Shown: positions 45,105-53,893, counted from the stretch's first letter. The stretch: DNA of 64,000 nucleotides from Chryseobacterium sp. StRB126 (GCF_000829375.1 NZ_AP014624.1:2666001-2730000); one strand, 5' to 3'. Program-made: numbers and translations. Notes: generated by a model not told the origin, from the letters alone.

Positions 45105-45953
45105 TTATTTCAAAATCAAAACGGGCAAATTGGTATTTTGATAAAGCCCTTCAGAAATACTTCTGCTCGCCATATAATAAAGGAAACTATGTTTGCCCGG
45201 CAAAGCAATAATAAGATCTGTATTGTTTGAAGCAGCAAAAGTTAAAATCCCATTGATCACATTTTCATCATAGGAATAATGAATACTGCTCGGAATTTCC
45301 GTTAAATGCTGTCGGATATAGTCTTCAAGTTCTTTCTTTTTATCAGAGTTGATTTCCGTTTTTTCTTTAGTATTGATATTCAGGAATGACAGATGTACAT
45401 CATGTTTCTGAATAATTGATTTATGATGGAACAGCCTTTCAAGCTTTTTAATGCCATTGATATCACAGGGAATTACAATATTGTGAATGCTATTATATTG
45501 ATGGCTATTGGGAACAATCAAGGCTTTAACAGGACTTGTTCTTGCAATACGGATAATATTTTCGGACACAAAACTTTCATTGGAGGAAGTGGAATCATCA
45601 CTTCCCAAAATGATCATTTCGATCGACGGCTCATTTTTCAATACTTCATTGATACTTCTGGTAATCGCCCAGTCACTTAAAAGCCTGGAGACTTTTACCT
45701 CTGGTGAAATCTCTGCAACGACTTGACTTAACTGGTCAAATCGTAATTCTGTTCTTTCTAAAAGGCTATTGACACTTTCTTCATTGACGAATGAGTGACC
45801 TTCTGCAATATGCAGATAATCAAATTCTGATTCTCCGGCAATTTTTAAAAGGATGATGTTTTGGTATTCATAGTATTTTGCCCATTCTGCAGCAGCTTTT
45901 ACAGCATTTTCTGTAGTAGGGGTAAAGTCAATAGGTACAAGGATTGTTCTCAT
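45105..45953 (-). CDS. Universal stress protein, two USP domains
   Basis: 282 residues made of two UspA-like domains. The first starts RTILVPIDFTPTTENAVKAAAEWA and includes IEMIILGSDDSTSSNESFVSENIIRIARTSPVKALIVPN, the nucleotide-binding-type G-x2-G-x9-G/S region in variant form. The second starts HNIVIPCDINGIKKLERL and ends LIIALPGKHSFLYYMASRSISEG...LPVLIL. Tandem USPs bind ATP and act in stress adaptation. It lies 23 nt downstream of a MarR gene and is co-transcribed with it. Confidence 0.88.
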   Translation of the reverse strand: MRTILVPIDFTPTTENAVKAAAEWAKYYEYQNIILLKIAGESEFDYLHIAEGHSFVNEESVNSLLERTELRFDQLSQVVAEISPEVKVSRLLSDWAITRSINEVLKNEPSIEMIILGSDDSTSSNESFVSENIIRIARTSPVKALIVPNSHQYNSIHNIVIPCDINGIKKLERLFHHKSIIQKHDVHLSFLNINTKEKTEINSDKKKELEDYIRQHLTEIPSSIHYSYDENVINGILTFAASNNTDLIIALPGKHSFLYYMASRSISEGLYQNTNLPVLILK

Positions 45954-45976
45954 TTTATCTATTTTTTAAATCCTGA

Positions 45977-46426
45977 TTATTCGAGGTTGGCGGTCATTTT
46001 TTTTACCAAAAGAAGTGCTTTGCTGATTTCATCTTGATGAAGATCACCGGCTGCTTTTTTGTACAATTCTAATGCCCATGGATATACTTTTTCTATCAAT
46101 TTTCTTCCTTTTGAAGTAAGAAAAATCTGTTTATTTCTTCTGTCATTTTTATAGGCAATCCGTTCTACCAGTTCCCGCTTCACAAGAACATTAATAAGAT
46201 AGGTAATGCTCGATTTATCTTTACTTACCTTATTGGCTATTTCCTGTTGATTGATCCCGTCGTTCCTGGAAAGAAGCCCAAGAATTTCAATCAGTTCAAA
46301 AGAAAGATCCGGATCGTATTCATTAACGCGAGCCTGAATCTTTTGCCGTAAACGGCTCTTCATTTCAGTCATTGCCCAACCTAACTCTAAGGCTAGTTCA
46401 GATATGTTATTTTGATTTTCAGACAT
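45977..46426 (-). CDS. MarR-family transcriptional regulator
   Basis: 149 residues. Winged helix: INQQEIANKVSKDKSSITYLINVLVKRELVER near 58-89, wing YKNDRRNKQIFLTSKGRKLI near 92-111. It heads a two-gene operon with usp. Its promoter shows CAA/TTG (-33, 46515-46517) and TACATTTG (-7, 46488-46495) with a 19-nt spacer on the minus strand; an inverted repeat overlaps the -33 element, indicating autoregulation. The same TAGTT/AACTA motif appears in the duplicated operator upstream of the exported operon at 47418. Confidence 0.9.
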   Translation of the reverse strand: MSENQNNISELALELGWAMTEMKSRLRQKIQARVNEYDPDLSFELIEILGLLSRNDGINQQEIANKVSKDKSSITYLINVLVKRELVERIAYKNDRRNKQIFLTSKGRKLIEKVYPWALELYKKAAGDLHQDEISKALLLVKKMTANLE

Positions 46427-46487
46427 ATTGTGATAAATAATGGTAAGCCTTAAGTAAAGTATGAAGCTCTATGTTTATGCTTCCTAA

Positions 46488-46517
46488 CAAATGTACGGAA
46501 ATTAGTTTTAATTTCAA
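46488..46517 (-). promoter_or_regulatory. marR promoter
   Basis: Minus-strand TTG (complement of 46515-46517), 19-nt spacer, TACATTTG (complement of 46488-46495): a textbook flavobacterial -33/-7 promoter, leader about 55-60 nt. Confidence 0.7.
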
Positions 46518-46522
46518 CTAAT
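46501..46522. promoter_or_regulatory. Inverted repeat overlapping the marR -33 element
   Basis: ATTAGTT (46501-46507) and AACTAAT (46516-46522) are perfect inverted arms around 8 bp and cover the -33 TTG, fitting MarR autoregulation. Confidence 0.6.
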
Positions 46523-46681
46523 CACCAAAAACATCATGCCAATAATGACTGTCGGTAGATATACATAGATAATGTTAGTTTTATTTTCCTGATGAAAATG
46601 AAAGTTCTGAGTTTATTGATAGTTTGCGGTATTAGGATTCTGTGAGTGGCCCCAACGGATGATTTCTCGAATTTTTTTTAA

Positions 46682-46882
46682 AGAGGATTTATTAAGAATA
46701 GAAAGCATTTATGAATATTTGGATGGAGAAGATACAGCATTTGGATTCCAGTATTGAATCCGGAAACTAAAGAGGAACTAATGCAGAAGGTTCCGAAGTT
46801 TGAAAGAGCATTCCGACTGATGATGCAACGGGGTGGTTTATACAGAATGTGTAAATCATCTTTTTTATTTAGAATAAAATAA
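46682..46882 (+). pseudogene. Decayed coding fragment upstream of the exported operon
   Basis: One frame reads EDLLRIESIYEYLDGEDTAFG, then the neighbouring frame continues IPVLNPETKEELMQKVPKFE and on through RGGLYRM to a stop at 46880-46882. The two parts join into one protein-like sequence if one base is added or removed near 46744. No start or family is visible. Confidence 0.35.
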
Positions 46883-46888
46883 AGGGTT

Positions 46889-46937
46889 ATTTATTAAACT
46901 AGTTAAATGTACATTATATCTCATTACTCTAAATTTA
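46889..46937 (+). promoter_or_regulatory. Upstream copy of duplicated operator/promoter module
   Basis: The first 22 bp (46889-46910), containing AACTAGTTAA, are identical to 47284-47305. TCTAAATTTA follows at the same distance as in the downstream copy, but the -7 box ends in A, not G (TAAATTTA, 46930-46937), so this copy may be dead. Confidence 0.65.
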
Positions 46938-47283
46938 CGGTATCAAAAAGACGGAGATTTTGGATTCATTAAGATTCTTGTTTATTTCCGATTTGAACAT
47001 TAAATCAATTTCAAGAAATATAAAGATATTGTCGATGGAAGCTCCGGTGATGATGTAATGGGAAAATTAAACAATCACTTTTTTTAATGTGAAACATGTA
47101 AAGTATGTAGGCTTGGATTTTATTATCTAAGTCTATTTTTTTTGTTTGTAATTAAAACATTTTTTTGTTTTAAATACTTGTTTGTTAGTTGTTTGATATG
47201 TTTCGTAATTGAATTTCATCAGGTTGAAATTAGGTTCTATTACAAAGGGTGAAAATAAATTCAACTTTTTATCATAAAAAATA

Positions 47284-47332
47284 ATTTATTAAACTAGTTA
47301 AATGTGTAGGCCTTCTGACTGTTCTAAATTTG
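47284..47332 (+). promoter_or_regulatory. Operator/promoter module of the exported operon
   Basis: 22-bp operator-like sequence (47284-47305) with a central AACTAGTT palindrome, then TAAATTTG (47325-47332) matching the -7 consensus. The leader to ATG 47418 would be about 80 nt. The AACTAGTT core resembles MarR operators. Confidence 0.65.
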
Positions 47333-47417
47333 CCATATCAAAATCAAACAAATACTCAGTAAGATTTTAAAATTTAGAATAAAATTCTTACTAAACAACA
47401 TTAAAAAGTTAAACATT

Positions 47418-48107
47418 ATGAAAAAGTTAATCTTAACATTCGCAGCAGTAGTAGTATCGGTAACAGCATTCGCTCAGAACGCAGGGAAATCAATGCTGAA
47501 CCCAACAAACCACGCTTTGGTTTTAATTGACCACGAAGGACAGATGGCATTCGCAACAAAAAGTATCAGCATGGAAGAACTGAGAAATAATGTAGCCTTA
47601 ATTTCCGGAGGTTCAAAGATCTTCAATGTTCCTACAGTGGTAACTACAGTGGCAGAAAAATCGTTCGCAGGACCTGTTTTTCCAGAAATTTCAGAAGTTT
47701 ATCCTGAAGCAACAAGTGGATATGTGGATAGAACTACGATGAACACTTGGGAAGATGTAAATGCTCATAAAGCAATCACAGGAAAAAATAAAAAGAAACT
47801 GGTTCTTGCAGGTCTGTGGACAAGCGTTTGTGTGGTAGGTCCGGCTTTATCTGCTATTGATGAAGGGTATGAGGTGTATATTATCACAGATGCTTCTGGT
47901 GACATTTCTAAAGAAGCTCATGACCAGGCAGTTACAAGAATGGTTCAGGCTGGTGCGCGTCCGATTACATCTGTTCAGTATGTTCTTGAATTACAGAGAG
48001 ATTGGTCTAGAAAAGAAACGTATAAACCAGTGAATGATTTAATGAAAAAATATGGTGGTGCTTACGGTCTAGGAATCCAGTATGCGCAGGATATGCTTAA
48101 ACACTAA
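47418..48107 (+). CDS. Exported isochorismatase-family hydrolase (YcaC-like)
   Basis: 229 residues. Signal peptide MKKLILTFAAVVVSVTAFAQ is unusual, because the family is normally cytoplasmic. The body has the cysteine hydrolase set: LVLIDHEGQMAF near 34-45 (Asp), KKLVLAGLWTSVCVVGPAL near 127-145 with the nucleophile Cys, and GYEVYIITDASGDIS near 151-165. A late block SVQYVLELQRDW is typical of YcaC-type enzymes. It is the first gene of the operon and is followed by a hairpin that may attenuate the downstream genes. Substrate unknown. Confidence 0.88.
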   Translation: MKKLILTFAAVVVSVTAFAQNAGKSMLNPTNHALVLIDHEGQMAFATKSISMEELRNNVALISGGSKIFNVPTVVTTVAEKSFAGPVFPEISEVYPEATSGYVDRTTMNTWEDVNAHKAITGKNKKKLVLAGLWTSVCVVGPALSAIDEGYEVYIITDASGDISKEAHDQAVTRMVQAGARPITSVQYVLELQRDWSRKETYKPVNDLMKKYGGAYGLGIQYAQDMLKH

Positions 48108-48121
48108 TCAATTTCAACAAT

Positions 48122-48154
48122 GGCAGGTTGAAAACCTACCTGCCTTTTCTTTTT
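48122..48154 (+). terminator. Intra-operon hairpin/attenuator after the isochorismatase gene
   Basis: GGCAGGT (48122-48128) pairs with ACCTGCC (48138-48144) and is followed by TTTTCTTTTT. It sits between the first and second genes, so part of the transcripts should end here. Confidence 0.75.
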
Positions 48155-48174
48155 CAAACCACTAAAAGTAAATT

Positions 48175-49947
48175 ATGAAATCAGTACATAAAATTCTATT
48201 CTCAATTGTGTTAGGAGCAGGATTGATGAATGCTCAGAAAGCTGACTTAATTGTAACCAACGGAAAAATAACAACGATGGATGATAAAAATCCGGAAGTT
48301 CAGGCAGTTGCCATTAAAGATCATAAAATTTTCCGGACAGGAACGAATACTCAAATTTTAAAACTAAAAGGAAGTTCTACAAAATTAATTGATGCTAAAG
48401 GAAACAGAGTGATTCCCGGATTATTTGATAGCCATTTACATGTAATTCGTGGGGGAAGATTTTATAACACAGAGCTTCGGTGGGACGGTGTGAAAACCTT
48501 GAAGAGAGCTTTAGAAATGCTGAAGGAGCAGGCCCGGAGAACGCCGAAAGGACAATGGGTAAGAGTGATTGGTGGTTGGAATGAATATCAGTTTGAAGAA
48601 AAAAGATTGCCAACTTTGGCAGAAATCAACGAAGCAACGGGTGATGTTCCAGCTTTTGTGATGTATCTCTACGGAAAAGCCTGGTTAAATAAAGCTGGTT
48701 TAAAGGAATTAAATATTAACGGAGACACACCCAATCCGTCTCAGGGTTTAATTGAAAAAGACAGCAATGGTGACCCTACTGGTTTGTTGGTTGCAGAACC
48801 TAATGCCTTTATTCTGTACTCAACTTTAGCAAAATTACCTGAATTATCAGAGGCGGAAAAAGAAAATTCTACATTACAGTATATGACTGAACTCAATCGT
48901 CTTGGAGTAACTGCTGTGATGGATGCGGGTGGTGGTTTTCAGAATTTCCCTGACGACTACGGAACAACGGATGCTCTGAATAAGCAGGGAAAGATTACGG
49001 TTAGATTACCCTATTATTTGTTTGCTCAAAAGAAGGGTTCTGAATTGTCTGATTATACAAAATGGACCGGAATGGTTGATATTGATGACCACGGGCATAA
49101 TGACCATAATGAAATTGATTATCATGTGAATGGAGGTGGAGAAAACCTGGTTTCAGATGGTGCCGATTTTGAAAATTTTCTTTTTCCAAGACCAGAATTA
49201 CCTGCAACAATGGAGAAAAATATGAAAGATGTGGTGAGTCTTTTGGTGAAAAAAAGATGGCCTTTCAGAATTCACGCAACCTATAATGAAAGTATTACAA
49301 GGTTTTTAAATGTCATTGAAGAAGTCAATAGAGAAACCCCTTTGAACGGATTGGTTTGGTTTATTGATCATGCTGAAACAGTGTCTGAAGAAAACATGAA
49401 AAGAATTAAGACTATGGGCGGAGGCATTGCAGTGCAACACAGAATGGCCTATCAGGGTGAAAGTTTCATCCACCGCTATGGTAAAAAAGCTGCTTTGGCT
49501 TCTCCACCGGTAAAGAAAATGCTTGAAATGGGAATTCCTGTGGGGTTGGGAACAGACGGAACGAGAGTGGCAAGTTATAATCCGTGGGTTGCTTTATATT
49601 GGGTTACTTCAGGAAAAACTTTGGGTGGAACTCAGGTTATGGCAAAAGAAAATGCTCTGGACAGAAAAACAGCTTTATCACTTTCTACTTTTGGAGGGTA
49701 TGAGCTTATAAAGGATTATGAAAAAGGAAAAATCAAAGAAGGATATTTCGCAGACCTTACCATTTTAGACAGAGATTATTTCAGTGTTAATGAAGAAGAA
49801 ATTAAAGATATTACTTCAAAATTAACCATTGTTGACGGAAAAGTAGTGTATGGGGACGAAACATACAAGCATGTTGCTCCAGCTTCGCTTCCTGTACTTC
49901 CTGAATGGTCTCCTGTAAAATATTACGGCGGATATCAGACCAAATAA
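48175..49947 (+). CDS. Exported amidohydrolase, YtcJ-like
   Basis: 590 residues. Signal peptide MKSVHKILFSIVLGAGLMNAQ. The metal-dependent hydrolase begins with ADLIVTNGKITTMDD; DSHLHVIRGG near 83-92 gives the first His pair, HATYNESI near 366 and FIDHAETVSEENMKRI near 393-408 further ligands, and GLGTDGTRVASYNPW near 457-471 the Asp. The order matches the Amidohydro_3 (YtcJ/ExeR) family. Like the first gene it is exported to the periplasm, again atypical. It likely hydrolyses an amide or cyclic amide bond; substrate unknown. Confidence 0.9.
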   Translation: MKSVHKILFSIVLGAGLMNAQKADLIVTNGKITTMDDKNPEVQAVAIKDHKIFRTGTNTQILKLKGSSTKLIDAKGNRVIPGLFDSHLHVIRGGRFYNTELRWDGVKTLKRALEMLKEQARRTPKGQWVRVIGGWNEYQFEEKRLPTLAEINEATGDVPAFVMYLYGKAWLNKAGLKELNINGDTPNPSQGLIEKDSNGDPTGLLVAEPNAFILYSTLAKLPELSEAEKENSTLQYMTELNRLGVTAVMDAGGGFQNFPDDYGTTDALNKQGKITVRLPYYLFAQKKGSELSDYTKWTGMVDIDDHGHNDHNEIDYHVNGGGENLVSDGADFENFLFPRPELPATMEKNMKDVVSLLVKKRWPFRIHATYNESITRFLNVIEEVNRETPLNGLVWFIDHAETVSEENMKRIKTMGGGIAVQHRMAYQGESFIHRYGKKAALASPPVKKMLEMGIPVGLGTDGTRVASYNPWVALYWVTSGKTLGGTQVMAKENALDRKTALSLSTFGGYELIKDYEKGKIKEGYFADLTILDRDYFSVNEEEIKDITSKLTIVDGKVVYGDETYKHVAPASLPVLPEWSPVKYYGGYQTK

Positions 49948-49973
49948 CGAAACTAAAAGCTGCTTCGTTCCAA

Positions 49974-50034
49974 AATTCCCCTCCTTTGGAAGGGGGGCGA
50001 AAATTCAAAGAATTTTTGACGGGGTGGTTTAAAA
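49974..50034. repeat. Flavobacterial interspersed repeat with two hairpins
   Basis: CCCCTCC...GGAAGGGG hairpin followed by AAAATTC/GAATTTT hairpin and GACGGGGTGGTTT. This composition is common between genes in Chryseobacterium. It separates the amidohydrolase from doxX and may be a transcript boundary or a mobile-repeat remnant. Confidence 0.55.
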
Positions 50035-50079
50035 GAATACACTATCAAATACGATCCAATCATTTTCAAACTTACAACT

Positions 50080-50511
50080 ATGAAAAAGCTCATCGAAACC
50101 ATCAACAATACGAGCCTTGAAGGAAAATTAATTCACATTGCATTATTTATTTTCAGAACAGCATTATCATTAGAATTAATTTTTGCTCACGGACTGAAAA
50201 AACTCGGAATAGGTGTTGTGGAAGCGGAAAAGGTTCCCAATCCATTAAAGCTTCCGGAAGCATTCAACAGTCTTTTTGCTGACGCTGCTAACTTGTTTTT
50301 TCCTGTATTTGTCATCTTCGGATTATTTACAAGAGTAGCAATTTTACCAATATTAGCGGTGACTTTAACCGGATATTTTGTTCTTCATTGGAATGATGCT
50401 TTACTGATAAAAGACACACCGTTTATGTATAGTTTATGTTATTTGTTTCTGCTTTTTGTGGGTCCGGGGAAATATTCGATTGATCATTATATAAGAAAAA
50501 AAATAAAATGA
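50080..50511 (+). CDS. DoxX family membrane protein
   Basis: 143 residues with four hydrophobic segments. FRTALSLELIFAHGLKKLG near 24-42 is the first conserved helix and loop (RxxLGxxFxxHGxxKL in the family); FPVFVIFGLFTRVAILPILAVTLTGYFVLHW near 70-100 is the second. DoxX proteins are small inner-membrane proteins, some linked to oxidoreductases or thiol chemistry. Its stop overlaps the porin start by 4 nt. Confidence 0.88.
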   Translation: MKKLIETINNTSLEGKLIHIALFIFRTALSLELIFAHGLKKLGIGVVEAEKVPNPLKLPEAFNSLFADAANLFFPVFVIFGLFTRVAILPILAVTLTGYFVLHWNDALLIKDTPFMYSLCYLFLLFVGPGKYSIDHYIRKKIK

Positions 50512-51878
50512 AAAAGCTGATTAAGATAGTATTGATTGTTCAGATTATTCTTCCCATTGTGGTTTCAGCACAATTTAAACTCATGAGGTTTGATGAGAAT
50601 TATGCAACTTACCGGGATTCAGCTAAAACATTTTATAATTCTCTGAAATATATTCCGCTTTCTGAAGATAAGAGCAGTAAATATTTATCCTTAGGCGGAG
50701 AAGCAAGAGCGGAATTTGTGGAATTTAATAATGAAGACTGGGGCAGATTGGGCATTGGAAGCAATCCTTTTTTTATCCAGAGATATACAGTTCATGGTGA
50801 TTTGCATTTAGGTTCAAGGGTAAGGGTTTTCGGGCAGTTGAGAAGTGCTTGGGAGTACGGAAGGAAGAACGGGCCAAGACCAATTGATGAAGATCATCTT
50901 AATGTTCAGAACCTCTTCCTGGATGTGGATGTCGTTAAAAATGAAAAAGAAAAATTAACTGTTCGTGCGGGAAGACAGGAACTGGATTATGGAAGCGGAA
51001 GATTAATTTCTGTGCGGGAAGGTCCAAACTTAAGACTTTATTTTGATGGATTGAAATTAATGTATCAAAGAGGAAACTTCAAATCAGATGCTTTTATGAT
51101 GATGGCAAGCGAAATTAATACCGGAGCTTTTGATAATAAGATTTCAAAATCTGTAAGCCTTTGGGGAAGTTATAATACCTTGATTCTTCCGGAAAGTGGG
51201 AATTTAGAATGGTATTATCTGGGAATTCACAGAAAGGAATCTCGTTTTGAAGATGGAATAGGAGATGAGACAAGACATACTTTAGGCGGCCGGTTTTGGA
51301 AATATGGAGGTGGTTTTATTTACAACTTTGAAATGGCGTATCAGTTCGGGAACTTTAATAAAGGAACAATAAGTGCATGGACAGCTTCTGCGGATATAGG
51401 GTATATGTTTGAAAATGTGAAAGGAAAACCCACCATCAATCTTCGTAACGATTATATTTCAGGCGACAAAAACAAAGGTGATGGAAAATTGGAGACTTTC
51501 AATCCGCTCTATCCGAAAGGTGGGTATTTCGGATTCAATCCACAAATAGGACCAGTGAATCTTATCGATATACATCCTTATGCAACCATAGATTTGAGTA
51601 ATAAAATAACAGTTCAGGCAGATGTGGTTTTCAATTGGAGATATTCTTTACAGGATGGTGTTTACAGGCCAAGCGGCTCATTAAATCTTACTTCAATGAA
51701 CTCTAAAAAGAGATATATCGGAACCGCTTTTTTAGGGAGTTTTAATTATAAAATCAATAAATTTTTGACCTTCAATACAGGGATCCAGTATTTCAAAACC
51801 GGAGCATTTGTAGATGATATTATCGAAAATGATAAAGACGGACTTTTTATTAATTCAAGAATAGTATTCAAATTTTAA
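50508..51878 (+). CDS. Outer-membrane beta-barrel, alginate export family
   Basis: 456 residues. Signal peptide MKKLIKIVLIVQIILPIVVSAQ. Alternating strand pattern and the conserved LTVRAGRQELDYGSGRLISVREGPNLRLYFDG near 146-177 mark the AlgE-like alginate-export family (PF13372-type), an outer-membrane channel of 16-18 strands. C-terminal residue is Phe, usual for barrel proteins. In Bacteroidota these porins appear with many small-molecule pathways, not only alginate. Coupled to doxX by a 4-nt overlap. Confidence 0.9.
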   Translation: MKKLIKIVLIVQIILPIVVSAQFKLMRFDENYATYRDSAKTFYNSLKYIPLSEDKSSKYLSLGGEARAEFVEFNNEDWGRLGIGSNPFFIQRYTVHGDLHLGSRVRVFGQLRSAWEYGRKNGPRPIDEDHLNVQNLFLDVDVVKNEKEKLTVRAGRQELDYGSGRLISVREGPNLRLYFDGLKLMYQRGNFKSDAFMMMASEINTGAFDNKISKSVSLWGSYNTLILPESGNLEWYYLGIHRKESRFEDGIGDETRHTLGGRFWKYGGGFIYNFEMAYQFGNFNKGTISAWTASADIGYMFENVKGKPTINLRNDYISGDKNKGDGKLETFNPLYPKGGYFGFNPQIGPVNLIDIHPYATIDLSNKITVQADVVFNWRYSLQDGVYRPSGSLNLTSMNSKKRYIGTAFLGSFNYKINKFLTFNTGIQYFKTGAFVDDIIENDKDGLFINSRIVFKF

Positions 51879-51976
51879 TGGATCAGATCTTTTTAATTAT
51901 CTCACGTCAATGCTGAGAATTATTTCTAAAACTAACTTTGATAAATACTAAAAATTAAACATTTAAAACAATTATT

Positions 51977-52717
51977 ATGAAAAATATAGTAAAGAATACG
52001 TTGTGTAAATCCATGTTAATTACCGGGTTAATTTTTTCAACTTTAACTTTTTCTCAAACAACAACTGCAAATTCCTCTGTAGTTCCCACTGCAGTTGGAG
52101 CTTCAAAAAACTGGGGTTCTGTTGATGGGATTTCAATGATTGGATTGGTTCAGGGACCATCTTCTGCAGATGCTCAATTACAGGTTGCCTGTGTTTTTGA
52201 ATATACGGATAATGACATCCACAGTGCTCAGGCATTGCCCGCCAACCTGAACGGATTGGTGCATTTGGATGAAGCTTTGAAAGGAGAATTTACAAAAATA
52301 AGACAAGGAGGTTACTTCAAAGGGCATTCTTTGGAAACAATTTTGATTTCTCCTCCAAAAGGTTCCATGTCTGCAAAAAGACTGTTGCTAATCGGTTTAG
52401 GAGACCGAAACAAATTCACTCCTGAATTGATGACATCTGTGGGAGAGGTTGCAGCACGTGAAGCAATGAGATTAGGGGTAAGTAATTTTGCCTTTGCAAG
52501 CGATTTAAAAGATGCCGGTATTGATTCTCCAACAGCTCTGGTAGCAGGAAACGTAGTAAGAGGTATTGTGAATGCAAACCGCTCCGAAGTTTATTTGAAA
52601 GAACATAACCTTTCCAAAACTAAGAAATTAGAAAAAGTATATCTTCTGGCAGGACCTTCATTCTTTGAAGTTGCTGGAGGAGGAATTAAAGATGCTATTG
52701 CGGAAGTTAAGAAATAG
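51977..52717 (+). CDS. Exported M17 leucyl-aminopeptidase N-terminal domain protein
   Basis: 246 residues. Signal peptide ending TFSQTTTANS. The body resembles only the N-terminal macro-like domain of M17 aminopeptidases (LKGEFTKIRQGGYFKGHSLETILISPPKG, then RLLLIGLGDRNKFT and AREAMRLGVSNFAFASDLKDAG); the catalytic C-terminal half with metal ligands is absent. So it probably binds a ligand or scaffolds instead of cleaving peptides. Last gene of the operon, about 100 nt after the porin. Confidence 0.8.
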   Translation: MKNIVKNTLCKSMLITGLIFSTLTFSQTTTANSSVVPTAVGASKNWGSVDGISMIGLVQGPSSADAQLQVACVFEYTDNDIHSAQALPANLNGLVHLDEALKGEFTKIRQGGYFKGHSLETILISPPKGSMSAKRLLLIGLGDRNKFTPELMTSVGEVAAREAMRLGVSNFAFASDLKDAGIDSPTALVAGNVVRGIVNANRSEVYLKEHNLSKTKKLEKVYLLAGPSFFEVAGGGIKDAIAEVKK

Positions 52718-53024
52718 CTTTACTTTCATAGATCTAATTCACTGAAAAGTATTAATTAAATAAATATTCCTATTCAATAACAATGGCGTCTACTGGAAAC
52801 AGTTGGCGCCATTTGGTTGTGTGTAACAAGGACAAAAGTATCTTCAAATCCTTTTATTGATGAGTGGGTTAGTCTGTGTCGGATTAAGCAAAAATGATAA
52901 CTCTCATTCATCATATTCTATCAAGCTATCATACATATTGGGAGATAATGTTTTTGTTAAAGCCGGCATAATATGATTATCTCCATGAATTCATTTTATA
53001 ATTTGAAAAGTTATTTTTCATATC
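52718..53024. other. Intergenic region after the exported operon
   Basis: 307 bp. It holds the operon's hairpin (52782-52813). No ORF or other structure seen. Confidence 0.5.
52782..52813 (+). terminator. Hairpin at the end of the exported operon
   Basis: AATGGCG (52782-52788) pairs with CGCCATT (52807-52813) with an inner CTG/CAG helix. The following T-run is weak, so termination may be partial. Confidence 0.5.
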
Positions 53025-53213
53025 TTATATTCTGTCTTCAAGGGCTTTAATGCCTGCATGCAGGTACATTTCTTTTTCAGATTCATTCAGAATATAAATG
53101 ATATCAAATCCTGGGCTGGGATTGGGAATAGGAACAGATAATTCAATATTGCCGTCCTCTTCAAAAACATAATATTTCCAATCTTTCTTTTCTAATAGTT
53201 TCTTTTTATTCAT
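53025..53213 (-). CDS. Small protein of unknown function
   Basis: 62 residues from ATG 53213; a TTG four codons upstream is less likely. Sequence is MNKKKLLEKKDWKYYVFEED, then alternating strand/helix, ending YLHAGIKALEDRI. No family recognised. Small, soluble, standing alone. Confidence 0.45.
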   Translation of the reverse strand: MNKKKLLEKKDWKYYVFEEDGNIELSVPIPNPSPGFDIIYILNESEKEMYLHAGIKALEDRI

Positions 53214-53893
53214 AATTTTAATCAATTTTTATGAAAGATGTAGATGAACAAGCCAGAAAGGTAAGCCTAGCATGGTTAGATAAAACAGGCAAAGACGTAT
53301 TGTAACTTTCCTAAGCGATAATAATAGAAGGAAAGAGGTGTTTTCTGACTGTTATATTACAAGTTTATCTCCTACTGAATATAGACTCAATTCTTGTAAT
53401 AATATGTGGGAGTACTCCCAAAATGAATAAAGTACTTTACGTAGTATGGGATATCCGGTCATAATAGTATTTTTATAATACTTTGGTTGAGATAGTTTAT
53501 TGTTGGGTAATCTTCCCTTCTTTGGGAAGGCTTCAGTTTCAAGATTACTTGGAATTACCTTTTTTTAGAGTGCATTATGAATTAAAAATGGATTCTTATA
53601 TCTTAAATACTTTTAGACTACATTTTCAAATCACTATTTAATTCCTAACCAAAGATGCATGCAATCTAAACTCACAATGAAAACATATCAATTCCTTTTT
53701 CTAATTCATAAGTACTCCATTAAACGCTGCTGCATTTAAAGCCCCTTCTTATTCTTCATTTTTTTGATGTGTTTTGCAATCTCTTCTTTTGAGAGAAAAT
53801 CTTATAAGAAATGAATTAGAATTAAAGTTAATTATGTGAAAAAGTGGCAATATTAACTTATACGACACAGTCTGCATTATTTTCGGATTTATT
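53214..53893. other. 680-bp intergenic region
   Basis: A 24-codon ORF at 53231-53305 (MKDVDEQARKVSLAWLDKTG) reads protein-like but has no support. A nested inverted repeat lies at 53507-53548 (outer GTAATCTT/AAGATTAC, inner CTTCCC/GGGAAG), similar to intergenic repeats. The rest is AT-rich with no feature I can support. Confidence 0.4.
53507..53548. repeat. Nested inverted repeat
   Basis: Outer arms GTAATCTT (53507-53514) / AAGATTAC (53541-53548), inner arms CTTCCC / GGGAAG. No T-tract; function unknown. Confidence 0.5.

Larger units (their letters stand above)
46427..47417. other. 991-bp gene-poor region: marR promoter, decayed ORF, duplicated operator/promoter
   Basis: It contains the marR promoter and operator (46488-46522), a broken coding stretch (46682-46882) and two copies of a 49-bp promoter module (46889-46937 and 47284-47332). 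Between the two modules (46938-47283) I see only short, interrupted coding-like fragments. It looks like a locus that lost one gene after duplication of its control region. Confidence 0.6.

Noticed and set aside
53231..53305. 24-codon ORF as a gene
   Set aside because: Protein-like but too short, without clear signals; listed only in the intergenic description.
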